In this document: positions 24,347 through 35,148 of the stretch, piece after piece
Layout of the letters: each line of letters starts with the position of its first letter
Position numbering within the stretch: position 1 is the stretch's first letter
Origin: Nostocoides sp. F2B08
Lineage (GTDB): Bacteria; Actinomycetota; Actinomycetes; Actinomycetales; Dermatophilaceae
Direction: 5' to 3'
Length of the DNA: 64,000 nucleotides
Assembly: GCF_009184895.1 (NCBI RefSeq)
Contig: NZ_WESE01000001.1
Coordinates: forward strand, 558,001-622,000
The notes under the pieces: model-generated
Told to the model about the DNA's origin: nothing
The model's input: the letters and a program-made list of their open reading frames with translations, nothing else
Database searches by the model: none
Position numbers and translations under genes: made by a program

Positions 24347-25900
24347 CTAGCGGATCAGCTCGGAGGCCTGGGCCGCGAGCTCGAGCACGGGCCCCGGGAC
24401 GATGCCGAGCACGACGGTGGCGACGGCGCCGACGGCGACCGCAGCCGTGGTCAACGGCGATGCCTCGGCGGCGACGACGTCCTCGCTCGTCGCGTCGGAG
24501 AAGTACATGAGCACGATGATCCGGACGTAGACGAACGCGGTGACGGCGGAGGCGAGCACACCGATGACGACGAGCACGACACCGAGGGTCCCGCTCTCGA
24601 TCGCAGGCGCGAACGCGGCGAACTTGGCGGTGAAGCCGGACGTCAACGGAATGCCCGCGAAGGCCAGCAGGAGGAAGCCGAAGGTCGCCGCGAGGATCGG
24701 GTGGCGCTGGCCGAGACCGGCCCACTGGGACAGCTGGGTGGCCTCCGTGCCGCCCTGCCGCACCATCGAGACGATCGCGAAGGCGGCGATGGTCATCAGC
24801 CCGTAGGCGAGCAGGTAGAACATGACGCCCCGAAGGCCCAGCGTCGAGAACGCGAGGACACCGACGAGGATGAAGCCGGCGTGCGCGATGGACGAGTAGG
24901 CGAGCAACCGCTTGATGTCGGTCTGGGTCACCGACAGAACGGCACCGACGACCATCGTCAGGGCGGCGATGACGGCCAGGCCCACCTCCCAGCTCCACCT
25001 CGTGCCCTCGACACCGACATAGACGAATCGGAGGATGGCGCCGAACGCGGCCAGCTTGGTGGCCGCGGCCATGAAGCCGGTGACCGGTGTCGGAGCGCCC
25101 TGGTATGCGTCGGGCGTCCACGAGTGGAACGGCACGGCACCGACCTTGAAGAGCAGTCCGACGAGGACCAGCAGGATCGCCGGGACGAGCAGCGGCTCCA
25201 GGCCGGGACGGGTCTCGGTGATGGCCGCGGCGATCCCGTCGAGGTCGGTCGTCGCGGCGTAGCCGTACAGCAGCGCCGAGCCGAAGAGGAAGAAGGCGCT
25301 CGCGAACGCGCCGAGGAGGAAGTACTTCAGCGACGCCTCCTGCGAGAGGAGACGGCGGCGCCGGGCCAGACCGACCAGGACGTAGAGCGGGAGCGAGAGG
25401 ACCTCGAGCGCCACGAACATCGTGATGAGGTCGCCGGCGGCGACGAACATCATCATGCCGGACAGCGAGAAGAGCGCCAGGGGGAAGACCTCGGAGGTCG
25501 CCAGGCCCGCACGGTCGGCAGCCGCTTCGTACGCGGACCCGGGAATGGCCGCGCCCATGGGCGTGAACGCGTCCGGACGGTCCCCGCCGAACTTCTCGGC
25601 CATGGTGAGCACCCCGAGCAGGCCGAAGACGATCAGGGAACCCTGGAGGAAGACCGACATCCCGTCCATGACCACTGAACCGCCGAGCGTCTTGACCCGG
25701 TTGTCCACCGTCAGCGTGACCAGGGCGACGAAGGCGAGGACGAGCGCGACGACCGAGAGGGCGACCTGCACGCTGTGCCGACGACGCCGCGGCACGAAGG
25801 CCTCGACGACGATGCCGATCAGGCCGCCCGCCATGACGACGAGCATCGGCGCGATGGCCGCCCAGTTGATCTCCGGAGCCTCGAACACGGTGGGCATCAC
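24347..25900 (-). CDS. nuoN: NADH-quinone oxidoreductase subunit N
   Basis: Antiporter-like membrane subunit of complex I, 517 residues, about fourteen hydrophobic segments. Proton-path lysine and glutamate are in FVALEVLSLPLYVLVGL (Glu on TM5), LLFKVGAVPFHSWTPDAYQG (Lys/His on TM7-8) and VTQTDIKRLLAYSSIAHAGF. The ATG overlaps the nuoM stop by 4 bp. It is the last subunit gene of the operon, followed at 3 nt by the polyprenyl synthase. Confidence 0.96.
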   Translation of the reverse strand: MMPTVFEAPEINWAAIAPMLVVMAGGLIGIVVEAFVPRRRRHSVQVALSVVALVLAFVALVTLTVDNRVKTLGGSVVMDGMSVFLQGSLIVFGLLGVLTMAEKFGGDRPDAFTPMGAAIPGSAYEAAADRAGLATSEVFPLALFSLSGMMMFVAAGDLITMFVALEVLSLPLYVLVGLARRRRLLSQEASLKYFLLGAFASAFFLFGSALLYGYAATTDLDGIAAAITETRPGLEPLLVPAILLVLVGLLFKVGAVPFHSWTPDAYQGAPTPVTGFMAAATKLAAFGAILRFVYVGVEGTRWSWEVGLAVIAALTMVVGAVLSVTQTDIKRLLAYSSIAHAGFILVGVLAFSTLGLRGVMFYLLAYGLMTIAAFAIVSMVRQGGTEATQLSQWAGLGQRHPILAATFGFLLLAFAGIPLTSGFTAKFAAFAPAIESGTLGVVLVVIGVLASAVTAFVYVRIIVLMYFSDATSEDVVAAEASPLTTAAVAVGAVATVVLGIVPGPVLELAAQASELIR

Positions 25901-27447
25901 CTTTCACTTCCCGGAGTGGCTTGGGTGGGCGCGGGATCCTCGACGCCGACGTAGACGAGGGTCCGCTCGACCGCCGGGTTGATGATGTCGAGCGCGAGCT
26001 TGGGGTAGAACCCGAGGACGAGGAAGGCAGCGATGAGCGGAGCCACCACGAGCTTCTCGCGCAGGGAGATGTCCGGGACGAGCCGTCCGAGGTCGGGACG
26101 CGGTCCGGTCATCGAGCGCTTGTACATCCACAGCACATAGACCGCGGCGAGCACGACACCGGGCAGCGCGATCAGGGCGGCTACCGGGTAGCGCTGGTAG
26201 GTGCCCACGAACACGAGGAACTCGGAGACGAACGTCGCCAGGCCCGGAAGGGAGAGGGCCGACAGACCCGCGACGAGGAAGACCCCGGCGAGGGCCGGCG
26301 TGACCCGCTGCCAACCGCCGAAGTCCTCGATGTGCTGACGGCCGTGGTTGCGGTAGATGAACATCGCCGCCACGAGGAACAGGGCGGCCGTCGAGAAGCC
26401 GTGGTTGACCATGTAGAGCGAGGCACCGGCACCGCCGACGGTCGTCATCGCGAAGATGCCGAGGATGATGAACCCGAAGTGGCTGATCGAGGTGAACGCG
26501 ATCAGTCGCATCATGTCGCTCTGGGCGATCGCGAGGAGCGCGCCGTACAGGATGGACACCACGGCGAGGGTGAGCACGACCGGCGTGGCCCACTGGCTCG
26601 CCTCCGGGAAGAGCTGGAGGCAGAACCGGATCATGCCGTAGGTGCCGACCTTGTCGAGGACGCCGACGAGCAGGACCGCCGTGGCGGGCCGCGCTGCCGA
26701 TGCCGCATCCGGCAGCCAGGTGTGGACGGGCCACATCGGCGCCTTGATCGCGAAGGCGATGAAGAACCCGACGAAGAGCCACCGTGCCGTGTTCGTGTCG
26801 ATGTCCACGCCGGTGAGGTTGCTGACGAGGAAGCCGTCCGGGCCACCGGGACCGACGAAGTACAACGCGATCACGGCGACCAGCATGATCAGGCCGCCGA
26901 GCAGCGAGAACAGCAGGAACTTGACCGCTGCGTAGCGTCGCCGCGCCCCGCCGAAGGACCCGATGAGGAAGTACACCGGGATGAGCATCGCCTCGAAGAA
27001 GACGTAGAACAGGAAGACGTCGGTCGCCGCGAAGACACCGATCATGAACGTCAGCAGGACGAGCATGAGGGCGTAGTACGTCTGCACCCGCCGACCGGAG
27101 CCGTTCTCGTGGCGCAGCGCCTCACCGTCGAGGTCGTTCCAGGCGGCGAGGAGGCAGACCGGGGTCAGTACGAGGGCCAGCAGGATCAGCGCGAGGGCGA
27201 TGCCGTCGACGCCGAGGGCGTAGGACACCCCGAACTGCGGGATCCAGGCGTACTGCTCGGTGAGCTGGAACTGCTCCGACGAGCCGATCTCGAACTGGCT
27301 CGCAGCCGCGATCCCGACGAGCAGGGTCACGATCGAGACCCCCAGGGCCGCGCGCTTCGCGGTCTCGGCGCTCGGGAGGAAGGCGACGACCACGGCTCCC
27401 ACGAGCGGGATCAGTCCGAGGATGGTCAGCCAGGGGACGTTGGACAT
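25897..27447 (-). CDS. nuoM: NADH-quinone oxidoreductase subunit M
   Basis: Antiporter-like membrane subunit, 516 residues, about fourteen hydrophobic segments. FYVFFEAMLIPVYFLIGSFG carries the TM5 glutamate, FIAFAIKAPMWPVHTWLPDA the TM7 lysine region, and AIAQSDMMRLIAFTSISHFG the TM8 motif. The ATG at 27447 is chosen because it overlaps the nuoL stop (TGATG); the upstream in-frame Met would extend into nuoL. Next gene nuoN overlaps by 4 bp. Confidence 0.96.
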   Translation of the reverse strand: MSNVPWLTILGLIPLVGAVVVAFLPSAETAKRAALGVSIVTLLVGIAAASQFEIGSSEQFQLTEQYAWIPQFGVSYALGVDGIALALILLALVLTPVCLLAAWNDLDGEALRHENGSGRRVQTYYALMLVLLTFMIGVFAATDVFLFYVFFEAMLIPVYFLIGSFGGARRRYAAVKFLLFSLLGGLIMLVAVIALYFVGPGGPDGFLVSNLTGVDIDTNTARWLFVGFFIAFAIKAPMWPVHTWLPDAASAARPATAVLLVGVLDKVGTYGMIRFCLQLFPEASQWATPVVLTLAVVSILYGALLAIAQSDMMRLIAFTSISHFGFIILGIFAMTTVGGAGASLYMVNHGFSTAALFLVAAMFIYRNHGRQHIEDFGGWQRVTPALAGVFLVAGLSALSLPGLATFVSEFLVFVGTYQRYPVAALIALPGVVLAAVYVLWMYKRSMTGPRPDLGRLVPDISLREKLVVAPLIAAFLVLGFYPKLALDIINPAVERTLVYVGVEDPAPTQATPGSER

Positions 27448-29444
27448 CACTGCATCACCCACACGGCACCGAGGAAGAGGACGACGCCCGTGAGCATCGT
27501 CAGGGCATAGGACCGGGCGAACCCGTTCTGGATCCGACGCAATCGGGACGACAGGTCCCCGATCCAGGTCGCGAGTCCGCCGACCGTGCCGTCGACGCCC
27601 GAGCGGTCGGTGTGCTCCAGACCGTGGACGAGTGCCACGCCGGGCTGCTCGAAGAGCGTGCGGTTGACTTCCTCCTGGTAGAGATCCGCACGCGCGGCCT
27701 GGGTGCCCCAGGAGCCGACCGGCGCCGTCGTCGGCACGTCCTCCTGGATGTACATCCGGTAGGCGACGAACGCACCGATGGCCACGAAGATCAGCGTCAG
27801 CGCGATGATGACCGGGATGGCCAGGACCGGCTCGGCCTCCGAGCCGCCGTAGCCGACGACGGGCTCCAACCAGGCGACGATCGGCTTGGTCTCGGCGAAG
27901 GGCCAGGCCAGGATCAATCCCAGCAGGGCCGAGCCGGCGGCGAGAACCATCATCGGGACCGTCATCGTCGGGGGCGACTCGTGGGGATGGTAGTCACGCT
28001 CGCTCCACCGGCGCTTGCCGTGGAACGTCATGAAGAACAGTCGCGACATGTAGAAGGCGGTGATCCCGGCACCGACCAGAGCCGCGCCCCCGAGCAGCCA
28101 GGGCCGGATGCCCTCGCCGATGAAGGCGGTCTCGATGATGGCGTCCTTGGACCAGAAGCCCGAGAAGGGCGGAACCCCGAGGATGGCCAGCCAGCCCAGT
28201 CCGAAGGTGATCCACGTGATCTTCATGAAGGTGGACAGCCCACCGAAGCGCCGCATGTTCACCTCGTCCTTCATGCCGTGCATGACGGAGCCCGCCCCGA
28301 GGAACATGCCGGCCTTGAAGAAGCCGTGGGTCAGCAGGTGGAAGATCGCGTACGCATACCCGGCCGGGCCGAGTCCGGCGGCCAGCATCATGTAGCCGAT
28401 CTGCGACATCGTCGAGGCGGCCAGCGCCTTCTTGATGTCGTCCTTCGCCATACCGACGACGGCTCCGTAGAGGAGTGTGACCGCACCGATGACCGCGACC
28501 GCCGTCTGGGCGGTCGGCGCATTGTTGAAGATGGGCGCGCTGCGGACGATGAGGTAGACACCGGCGGTCACCATGGTCGCGGCGTGGATCAGCGCGGACA
28601 CCGGTGTCGGGCCGGCCATGGCGTCCCCGAGCCAGCTCTGCAGCGGGAACTGCGCCGACTTTCCGGTGGCGCCGAGGAGGAGGAGCAAACCGATGAGCAC
28701 GAGCACTCCCGTGTCCGCCTCGGCGGCAGCGGCACCGACTCCGGCGAAGTCGGTCGCTCCGAACGCGGCGAACATCGCCATGATCGCCGCGATGACTCCC
28801 ATGTCACCGACGCGGTTGACGATGAAGGCCTTGTTGGCGGCGGTGGCATAGGCGGGGTTGTGGTTCCAGAAGCCGATGAGCAGGTACGAGGCCAGGCCGA
28901 CACCCTCCCAGCCGACGAACAGCAGGGGGTAGGAGTTGGCGAGCACCAGCAGCAGCATCGCGGCGATGAACAGGTTGAGGTAGGCGAAGAACCTGCGACG
29001 CTCGGACGGCTGGCGACTCTCCTCCCACGCGCTGAGCGTGTGGCCCTCGTGGCGCACGTGACCGGGGTCGTCCTTCATGTAGCCCAGCGAGTAGACGTGG
29101 ATCAGCGAGCCCACGAAGGTGATGAGCAGGACAAACGACATCGAGAGGGGGTCGATGAGGATGCCCGCGTCCAGCTGGAACGACCCGGCCCGTATCCAGG
29201 AGTAGAGAACGTGCTCGACGGCCCGGTCCTCCGGCGCCCGGCCCAGCATGGCGAACAGCAGCGGCAGCGCGAGGACGAAGCTCGCCCACGACAGGCCGGT
29301 CGCCAGCAGCGGACCGAACGAGTCGGTCTTGCGGCCCCCCAACAGGAGGATCGCCGCACCCAGCAACGGCAGCCCGATGAGCAGCCAGGCGTAGGCCGGC
29401 GCGGCGCCGGGTTCCGCGGCGGCCGCGGTCACGAGGAATGTCAC
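27447..29444 (-). CDS. nuoL: NADH-quinone oxidoreductase subunit L
   Basis: Distal proton-pumping subunit with the long lateral helix, 665 residues. Core motifs: FVGWEGVGLASYLLIGFWNH (TM5 Glu), GATGKSAQFPLQSWLGDAMA (Lys), GPTPVSALIHAATMVTAGVY, and GMAKDDIKKALAASTMSQIG. The C-terminal 100 residues include the DVPTTAPVGSWG linker and a final membrane helix. The gap to upstream nuoK is 13 bp. No deletions relative to the family. Confidence 0.96.
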   Translation of the reverse strand: MTFLVTAAAAEPGAAPAYAWLLIGLPLLGAAILLLGGRKTDSFGPLLATGLSWASFVLALPLLFAMLGRAPEDRAVEHVLYSWIRAGSFQLDAGILIDPLSMSFVLLITFVGSLIHVYSLGYMKDDPGHVRHEGHTLSAWEESRQPSERRRFFAYLNLFIAAMLLLVLANSYPLLFVGWEGVGLASYLLIGFWNHNPAYATAANKAFIVNRVGDMGVIAAIMAMFAAFGATDFAGVGAAAAEADTGVLVLIGLLLLLGATGKSAQFPLQSWLGDAMAGPTPVSALIHAATMVTAGVYLIVRSAPIFNNAPTAQTAVAVIGAVTLLYGAVVGMAKDDIKKALAASTMSQIGYMMLAAGLGPAGYAYAIFHLLTHGFFKAGMFLGAGSVMHGMKDEVNMRRFGGLSTFMKITWITFGLGWLAILGVPPFSGFWSKDAIIETAFIGEGIRPWLLGGAALVGAGITAFYMSRLFFMTFHGKRRWSERDYHPHESPPTMTVPMMVLAAGSALLGLILAWPFAETKPIVAWLEPVVGYGGSEAEPVLAIPVIIALTLIFVAIGAFVAYRMYIQEDVPTTAPVGSWGTQAARADLYQEEVNRTLFEQPGVALVHGLEHTDRSGVDGTVGGLATWIGDLSSRLRRIQNGFARSYALTMLTGVVLFLGAVWVMQ

Positions 29445-29457
29445 CTGGAACTCCTTC

Positions 29458-29757
29458 TCAGGCCTTGAGCAGGTTGGCGTTGTCGATGGAGGCCGAGCGA
29501 CGCGAACGGAAGATCGCCATAATGATCGCCAGACCCACGACCACCTCGGCGGACGCGACGACCATGACGAAGAGCGCGATCACCTGTCCGTCGAGCTGAC
29601 CGTGCATCCTCGCGAAGGTGATGAAGGCGAGGTTCGCGGCGTTGAGCATGAGCTCGACTCCCATGAACACGATGATCGCGTTGCGGCGGAGCAACACGAC
29701 CGCGCCGCCGATGGAGAACAGGATCGCCGACAGGTAGATGTAGTTGACCAGGCTCAT
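29458..29757 (-). CDS. nuoK: NADH-quinone oxidoreductase subunit K
   Basis: 99-residue three-helix membrane subunit (MrpC-like). [24 protein letters not shown] N-terminus and [18 protein letters not shown] with the essential TM2 glutamate, then [20 protein letters not shown] near the end. The ATG overlaps the nuoJ stop by 4 bp. Confidence 0.96.
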   Translation of the reverse strand: MSLVNYIYLSAILFSIGGAVVLLRRNAIIVFMGVELMLNAANLAFITFARMHGQLDGQVIALFVMVVASAEVVVGLAIIMAIFRSRRSASIDNANLLKA

Positions 29758-30539
29758 CGCTCACTCCCCTCCTCGATCTCGCGCTCGATCTCGTCCTGCG
29801 CGTCGGCGAACCGCTCGGGTGAGGCTACCTGGGACCGGGCCGCGAGGACACGCGACACGGACAGCTCGGAGATGCTGCCGTCCGGGAGCAACGCCGGGGT
29901 GTCGACGGCGTTGTGGCGGGCGTACACGCCGGGGGCCGGCAGGCCGGCAAGGTGCTTGCCCTCGCGGAACCGGCGCGCGGCCCAGGCCCGCTGGTTCGGA
30001 GGTGGTGCCAGCCGGGTGCGGTGGGCGAGCACCATGGAGGCGACCGCCGCCGTGATGAGCAGCAACGCGCTGACCTCGAAGATCCACACGTAGCGCCCGA
30101 AGATCAGGTATGCCAGGCCGGTCACGTTGCCGGTCTCGGTGTTCGTGGCGGCCAGGCCGACCGCACCACCCCACGTCACCTGCCCGACGACCACCGTCAG
30201 GAGGGCGACCAGCCCGAGGGTCACGAGAACCGTGGCCAGACGCTGGCCGCGGATGGTCTCGATCAGGCTGTCCGAGGCGTCGCGTCCGACGAGCATGACC
30301 ACGAACAGGAAGAGCATCATGACGGCGCCGGAGTACACGACGATCTGGATGATCCCGACGAAGGGCGCCTCGTTGGCGATGTAGAAGACGCCCGCGATGA
30401 GCATCACGACGATCATGCTCAGGGCCGCGTGGACCGACTTGCGGGCGAAGAGCAGGCCGAGCGCGGCGATCACGCTGATCGGCGCGAGGATCCAGAAGAG
30501 GGCCGTCTCTCCGGCACCGATCTCCAGTGGCGTGGTCAC
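29754..30539 (-). CDS. nuoJ: NADH-quinone oxidoreductase subunit J
   Basis: Membrane subunit, 261 residues. The five-helix core ends near residue 160 ([20 protein letters not shown] with FLFVVMLVG is the signature). The remaining roughly 90 residues form a charged cytoplasmic tail ([20 protein letters not shown] onward), common in actinobacterial NuoJ. GTG start at 30539 overlaps the nuoI stop (GTGA). The paralog at 1-246 begins differently and belongs to the second cluster. Confidence 0.95.
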   Translation of the reverse strand: MTTPLEIGAGETALFWILAPISVIAALGLLFARKSVHAALSMIVVMLIAGVFYIANEAPFVGIIQIVVYSGAVMMLFLFVVMLVGRDASDSLIETIRGQRLATVLVTLGLVALLTVVVGQVTWGGAVGLAATNTETGNVTGLAYLIFGRYVWIFEVSALLLITAAVASMVLAHRTRLAPPPNQRAWAARRFREGKHLAGLPAPGVYARHNAVDTPALLPDGSISELSVSRVLAARSQVASPERFADAQDEIEREIEEGSER

Positions 30540-31240
30540 CGGGCGACCTCCTCGTCCACCGTCGACTGCGCCGAAGCCGACGCATCCGAACCCGACGTGT
30601 CCGAGGACTCGGCGCGGGCCGCATAGTCCTCGACGTAGGCCCGCTGCTCGTCCGTCGCGCTGGACACCTTGCCCTGGTAGTAGTCGCGCTCCTCCAAGCC
30701 GTCCACCATCGGGAACGGCGGCGGCAGCATGCCCTCCTGCAGCGGGGCGAGCAGCTGGTCCTTGGTGTAGATCAGGTCCGTACGGTTGTCGTCGACGAGC
30801 TCGTAGAAGTTCGTCATGGTCAGCGCCCGGGTCGGGCAGGCCTCGATGCACAATCCGCAGAAGATGCAGCGCAGGTAGTTGATCTGGTACACGCGGCCGT
30901 AGCGCTCGCCGGGCGAGAACCGTCCCGTGCCGCCCAGCTCGATCGGGGTGTCGTCGTTGTCCGCGCCCTGGACGAAGATCGCGTCCGCCGGGCAGGCCCA
31001 GGCGCACAGCTCACACCCGACGCACTTCTCGAGGCCGTCCGGATGACGGTTGAGCTGGTGCCGGCCGTGGAACCGCGGCTGGGTGGGTCGCTTCTCCTCG
31101 GGGTACTCCTCGGTGTAGACCTTCTTGAACATCGTCGAGAAGGTCACGCCGAAGCCGGCCACCGAGGCGAGCAGCCCGGGCTCACTCTCCCTCTCGCCGG
31201 AGTGGCCGCCCTGCGGCTCGAGCTCCCTGCTGTCGGACAT
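30536..31240 (-). CDS. nuoI: NADH-quinone oxidoreductase subunit I
   Basis: Two-[4Fe-4S] ferredoxin-like subunit, 234 residues. Ligand sets are C73/76/79/83 ([12 protein letters not shown]) and C125/128/131/135 ([12 protein letters not shown]). The C-terminus carries an extension of about 60 residues rich in Ser/Asp/Glu. The ATG lies 3 nt after the nuoH stop. Relative to the NuoI at 243-869, the inter-cluster loop and both tails differ. Confidence 0.96.
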   Translation of the reverse strand: MSDSRELEPQGGHSGERESEPGLLASVAGFGVTFSTMFKKVYTEEYPEEKRPTQPRFHGRHQLNRHPDGLEKCVGCELCAWACPADAIFVQGADNDDTPIELGGTGRFSPGERYGRVYQINYLRCIFCGLCIEACPTRALTMTNFYELVDDNRTDLIYTKDQLLAPLQEGMLPPPFPMVDGLEERDYYQGKVSSATDEQRAYVEDYAARAESSDTSGSDASASAQSTVDEEVAR

Positions 31241-31243
31241 GGC

Positions 31244-32671
31244 TCAGTCCTCCTTGTCCGAGACGACGACCGCCGTGGCGGCGCCGGATCCGGACGCGTC
31301 GGTGTGGATGTCGGTCTGGGTTCGGCCGACCCGGGCCGAACCCGGCTCGACGAGACGCTGCCCCGGCAACGGTGGGACGGGATAGCCGCCCGCGAAGGGA
31401 TCGACGTCGATCACGGACTCCTCGCGCCGCTCGGCCCGGCGGCGCTCGGCGGCCCGGTCCCACAGCGTGAAGCCGATGATCATGAGCAGTAGGGCCGCCC
31501 CGAGGATGAAGAGAACGGGGACGGGGAAGTCCCGGCCGAGGATCCCGAAGGTGCTGTCCCCGAAGAAGCCGGCGTCGGCGCCGCGGACGAGCGCGACGAG
31601 CACGATCCAGACCAGCGAGGCCGGGATGAGGAACTTCCAGCCGAACTTCATGAACTGGTCGTACCGGGTTCGCGGCAGGGTGCCGCGCAGCCAGACGAAC
31701 AGGAACATGAACAGCCACATCTTCAGCGTGAACCAGAGCAGACCCCACCAGCCCTCGTTGAACATCCCGTCGTTGATCGCCGCGATGCCGGGAGGTGCCT
31801 GCCATCCGCCGAGGAAGAGCGTCGTCGCGATGGCGGAGACCGTGAACATGTTGATGTACTCGGCGAGGAAGAACATCGCGAAACGCATTCCGGAGTACTC
31901 CGTGAAGTACCCGCCGACGATCTCGCCCTCACCCTCGGCGAGGTCGAACGGCAGCCGGTTGGTCTCGCCGACCATGGTGATGACGTAGACGACGAACGAG
32001 AAGGCCGCGGCGATGATGAACCATCCCTGCTCGGCCTGGGCGGCCACGATCTGGGAGGTCGACATCGAGCCGGCGTACAGGAAGACCGCGACGAGAGAGA
32101 GACCCATCGCGATCTCATAGGAGATGATCTGGGCGCTGCTCCGCAGCCCACCGAGCATCGGGTAGGTCGACCCGGAGGCCCACCCCGCCATGATGACCCC
32201 GTAGGCGGCGACACCGGCCGCCGCGAGGACGAGCAGGACGGCCACCGGTAGGTCGGTCAGCTGGAGCGGCGTCCGGTAGCCGAACATCGACACGTCGGGT
32301 CCCAGCGGGATGATCGAGAACGCCACGAAGGCCATCGACGCGAAGAGGATCGGCGCCACCGTGAACACGATCGCGTCGGATGCCTTGGGGCGGACGTCCT
32401 CCTTGAGCATGGACTTCACGCCGTCCGCAAGCGACTGGAGCAGCCCGAAGGGACCGTTGCGGTTGGGGCCGGGCCGCTGCTGCATCCGGCCGATCACGCG
32501 ACGCTCGAACCAGATGACCAACAGCACCTGGATGAGCAGGTAGGCGAAGATCCCCACCGCCTTGATCGCCGTCAACCACAGCGGAGTGTCGCTGAAGTCG
32601 GCGAGCGGGTTCTCTCTGGCCCCGTCCAGGGCCAGCGAGGTCACTCCCGAAGAGACGACCTGCGCGATCAT
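31244..32671 (-). CDS. nuoH: NADH-quinone oxidoreductase subunit H
   Basis: Quinone-chamber membrane subunit, 475 residues, longer than the 320-340 common in proteobacteria. Signatures: [36 protein letters not shown], and [20 protein letters not shown] with [20 protein letters not shown]. The last 90 residues (after about 385) are a polar tail starting [20 protein letters not shown] and containing PVPPLPGQR, typical of actinobacterial NuoH. The start ATG overlaps the nuoG stop. Confidence 0.96.
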   Translation of the reverse strand: MIAQVVSSGVTSLALDGARENPLADFSDTPLWLTAIKAVGIFAYLLIQVLLVIWFERRVIGRMQQRPGPNRNGPFGLLQSLADGVKSMLKEDVRPKASDAIVFTVAPILFASMAFVAFSIIPLGPDVSMFGYRTPLQLTDLPVAVLLVLAAAGVAAYGVIMAGWASGSTYPMLGGLRSSAQIISYEIAMGLSLVAVFLYAGSMSTSQIVAAQAEQGWFIIAAAFSFVVYVITMVGETNRLPFDLAEGEGEIVGGYFTEYSGMRFAMFFLAEYINMFTVSAIATTLFLGGWQAPPGIAAINDGMFNEGWWGLLWFTLKMWLFMFLFVWLRGTLPRTRYDQFMKFGWKFLIPASLVWIVLVALVRGADAGFFGDSTFGILGRDFPVPVLFILGAALLLMIIGFTLWDRAAERRRAERREESVIDVDPFAGGYPVPPLPGQRLVEPGSARVGRTQTDIHTDASGSGAATAVVVSDKED

Positions 32672-35148
32672 GCGACACCATCCTCCGTGGTCAGGACCGT
32701 TGCGACGAGATCGGCCTTGCGCAGGCCGACGACAGCACCCGAGTCGACGCCGAGCGCCGAGCGCACAGGTGCCCCGGCCGAGTTGGTGGGCATCCACACG
32801 ACGTGGTCGACCATGCCCTCGGTCACCACCACCGGCAGCACGATGCTCCCGGAGTCGGTGCTGACCTCGACGGCGTCCCCGTCGACGAGTCCGAACGTCT
32901 CGGCCGTGCCGGGCGAGACCTTCGCGACCGTCGCAGGGGCGGTGCCGGCGAGGAACGGCTCCCCGTCCTGCATCCGGCCCATGTCCAGCAGGTGGTGCCA
33001 CGTCGCGAGGAGCACGTGTCCGGCGCCCGGCTCTGCGGGCTCACCGGCCTCGACGGTCGGGGCGGTCGGGCGTGTCGGCTCCGGCTCCGCGACGAGGCGG
33101 TCGCGGGTGCCGCTGAGCGTGCGCGTGCCGATCGGCGTGCCCAGCTCGGTGGCGAGCATGTCGAGGACCCGATAGTCACTCATGGCCCCGCTGTCGAGGG
33201 CCGCCTCGAAAGGCCGGGCGCGCCCCTCCCAGTCGAGGAAGGTGCCGGCCTTCTCGGCGTGCGGGGCCACGGGAAGCACGACATCGGCGAGCTCGGTCAC
33301 AGCGGACTCGCGGACCTCCAGACTGACGACGAAGGCCCGTCGCATCGCCTCGAGCACGTCCTCGGTGTCGATGGTCACGCCGTCCGCATGACCCGCGCCC
33401 GCCGACACGATGTCGTAGGGGTCGACGCCCCCGACGACGAGTGCCCCCAGTCGCCCCACGGCGGCGTCGCGGACCATCTCGGCCGTGCTCCTGCCGGCGA
33501 TCGCGCCGGCCTCGAGGGCACCCCGCTCGCCGGCGCGACGCGGGACCCAGGCCAGCCTCGCCCCGGTGGCCTCGGCCAGCCGAACGGCGGCCGACAGGGC
33601 GCCGGGCACCGATGCGAGTCGCTCACCGACGAGAATCACGGCACCGCCCTCGCGGAGTGCCTCCCCCGCGCGGGTCATCGACTCGGTCGCCCGCGAGGAG
33701 CCGCGGGCGATCCCGTCCAGCACCTGGGCCTCGGTGCCCGGAGCCGACGCGAGAAGCGTGCCCCCCACCTTGGCGAGGCCGCGGCTCGGCAACGGTGCCA
33801 CCGCATACACACCGGTCTTGTTCTTGCGGAACGCCTTGCGCAGGCGGAGGAAGACGATGGGTGACTCGTCCTCGGGCTCGAGTCCCACGAGAAGCACGCT
33901 GCTCGCGCTCTCGAGGTCGGCATAGGTGACTCCCCCGGTCTCGGGGGTGACACCGCGCACCGCGTGCGCGAGGAAGGCGGCCTCCTCGGCCGAGTGGGGA
34001 CGGGCGCGGAAGTCGATGTCGGCACCGCCGAGCGCACGGGACAGCGCGCTGTATGCGTAGGCGTCCTCCATGCTCACCCGTCCGCCGACGAGCACGCCGA
34101 CCCCTGTGTCGTCGATGCCGGCGGCCGTGGCCGCCGCAAGGCCGTCGGCCGCGGCGGCGAGTGCCTCGGGCCACGAGGCGACCCGCAGAACGCCGTTCTC
34201 CCGGACCATCGGGAACTGGAGGCGGTCACCGACGAGCGGGTAGGTGAACGCCCACCGACCCTTGTCGCAGTTCCACTCCTCGTTGACCGCCGGATCGTAG
34301 TGCGCCAGCCGGCGCATGACCTGGCCGCGCCGGTGGTCGGTCCGCTGGGCACACCCGCTCGCACAGTGCTCGCAGACGCTGGAGGTGGAGACGAGGTCGA
34401 ACGGGCGGGCCCGGAAGCGGTAGGCAGCGCCGGTGAGCGCGCCGACAGGACAGATCTGGACGGTGTTGCCGGAGAAGTAGGACTCGAAGGGCTTCTCCTC
34501 GTAGATGCCGACCTGCTGCAGGGCACCGCGCTCGACCAGCGCGATGAAGGGGTCACCGGCCACCTGCTCCGAGAAACGGGTGCACCGGGCGCAGAGTACG
34601 CAGCGCTCACGGTCCAGAAGGACCTGGCTGCTGATGTTGATCGGCTTGGGGTAGGTCCGCTTGACGTCCTCGAAGCGGGAGGTGGCCCGACCGTGGCTCA
34701 TCGCCTGGTTCTGCAGAGGGCACTCGCCGCCCTTGTCGCACACCGGGCAGTCCAGCGGATGGTTGACCAGGAGCATCTCCATGACGCCCTGCTGGGCCTT
34801 GTCGATGGCCTCGGAGGTCAGCTGGGTCTTGACGATCATGCCGGGCGCCACGGTCATCGTGCAGGACGCCTGAGGCTTCATCCGCCCCGGAGGACCCTGC
34901 ATCTGCCGCGCCTCGCCAGGAGTGCCGTCGGGTCCGGGGGGTCCCGGCATCCACACCTCGACGAGGCACTGCCGGCACGCGCCGACGGGGTCCAGACCCG
35001 GGTGGTCGCAGAAGCGGGGGATCTCGATCCCGATCTCCTCCGCGGCACGGATGATGAGCGTGCCCTTGGGGACACTCACCTCGACCCCGTCGATCGTCAG
35101 GGTGACGAGGTCGGTCTGCGCCGGGGACCTCTCAGGAGCCGTGGTCAC
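32668..35148 (-). CDS. nuoG: NADH-quinone oxidoreductase subunit G
   Basis: Largest iron-sulfur subunit of the NADH module, 826 residues. N-terminal [2Fe-2S] ferredoxin domain ([20 protein letters not shown]), His/Cys cluster region ([20 protein letters not shown]), two [4Fe-4S] motifs ([10 protein letters not shown] and the later [10 protein letters not shown]), then the molybdopterin-oxidoreductase-like domain. The N7-type motif is present as CEHCASGC with a later Cys in NEEWNCDKG, so this copy probably carries the extra N7 cluster. GTG start at 35148 overlaps the nuoF stop. Confidence 0.96.
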   Translation of the reverse strand: MTTAPERSPAQTDLVTLTIDGVEVSVPKGTLIIRAAEEIGIEIPRFCDHPGLDPVGACRQCLVEVWMPGPPGPDGTPGEARQMQGPPGRMKPQASCTMTVAPGMIVKTQLTSEAIDKAQQGVMEMLLVNHPLDCPVCDKGGECPLQNQAMSHGRATSRFEDVKRTYPKPINISSQVLLDRERCVLCARCTRFSEQVAGDPFIALVERGALQQVGIYEEKPFESYFSGNTVQICPVGALTGAAYRFRARPFDLVSTSSVCEHCASGCAQRTDHRRGQVMRRLAHYDPAVNEEWNCDKGRWAFTYPLVGDRLQFPMVRENGVLRVASWPEALAAAADGLAAATAAGIDDTGVGVLVGGRVSMEDAYAYSALSRALGGADIDFRARPHSAEEAAFLAHAVRGVTPETGGVTYADLESASSVLLVGLEPEDESPIVFLRLRKAFRKNKTGVYAVAPLPSRGLAKVGGTLLASAPGTEAQVLDGIARGSSRATESMTRAGEALREGGAVILVGERLASVPGALSAAVRLAEATGARLAWVPRRAGERGALEAGAIAGRSTAEMVRDAAVGRLGALVVGGVDPYDIVSAGAGHADGVTIDTEDVLEAMRRAFVVSLEVRESAVTELADVVLPVAPHAEKAGTFLDWEGRARPFEAALDSGAMSDYRVLDMLATELGTPIGTRTLSGTRDRLVAEPEPTRPTAPTVEAGEPAEPGAGHVLLATWHHLLDMGRMQDGEPFLAGTAPATVAKVSPGTAETFGLVDGDAVEVSTDSGSIVLPVVVTEGMVDHVVWMPTNSAGAPVRSALGVDSGAVVGLRKADLVATVLTTEDGVA

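Noticed and set aside
25921..29468. Long plus-strand reading frames opposite nuoM and nuoL (529 and 618 codons), plus one opposite nuoN
   Set aside because: They are antisense to clear nuo genes, have Asp/Glu/Arg/His-rich random composition with no domain, and arise from codon bias in GC-rich DNA.
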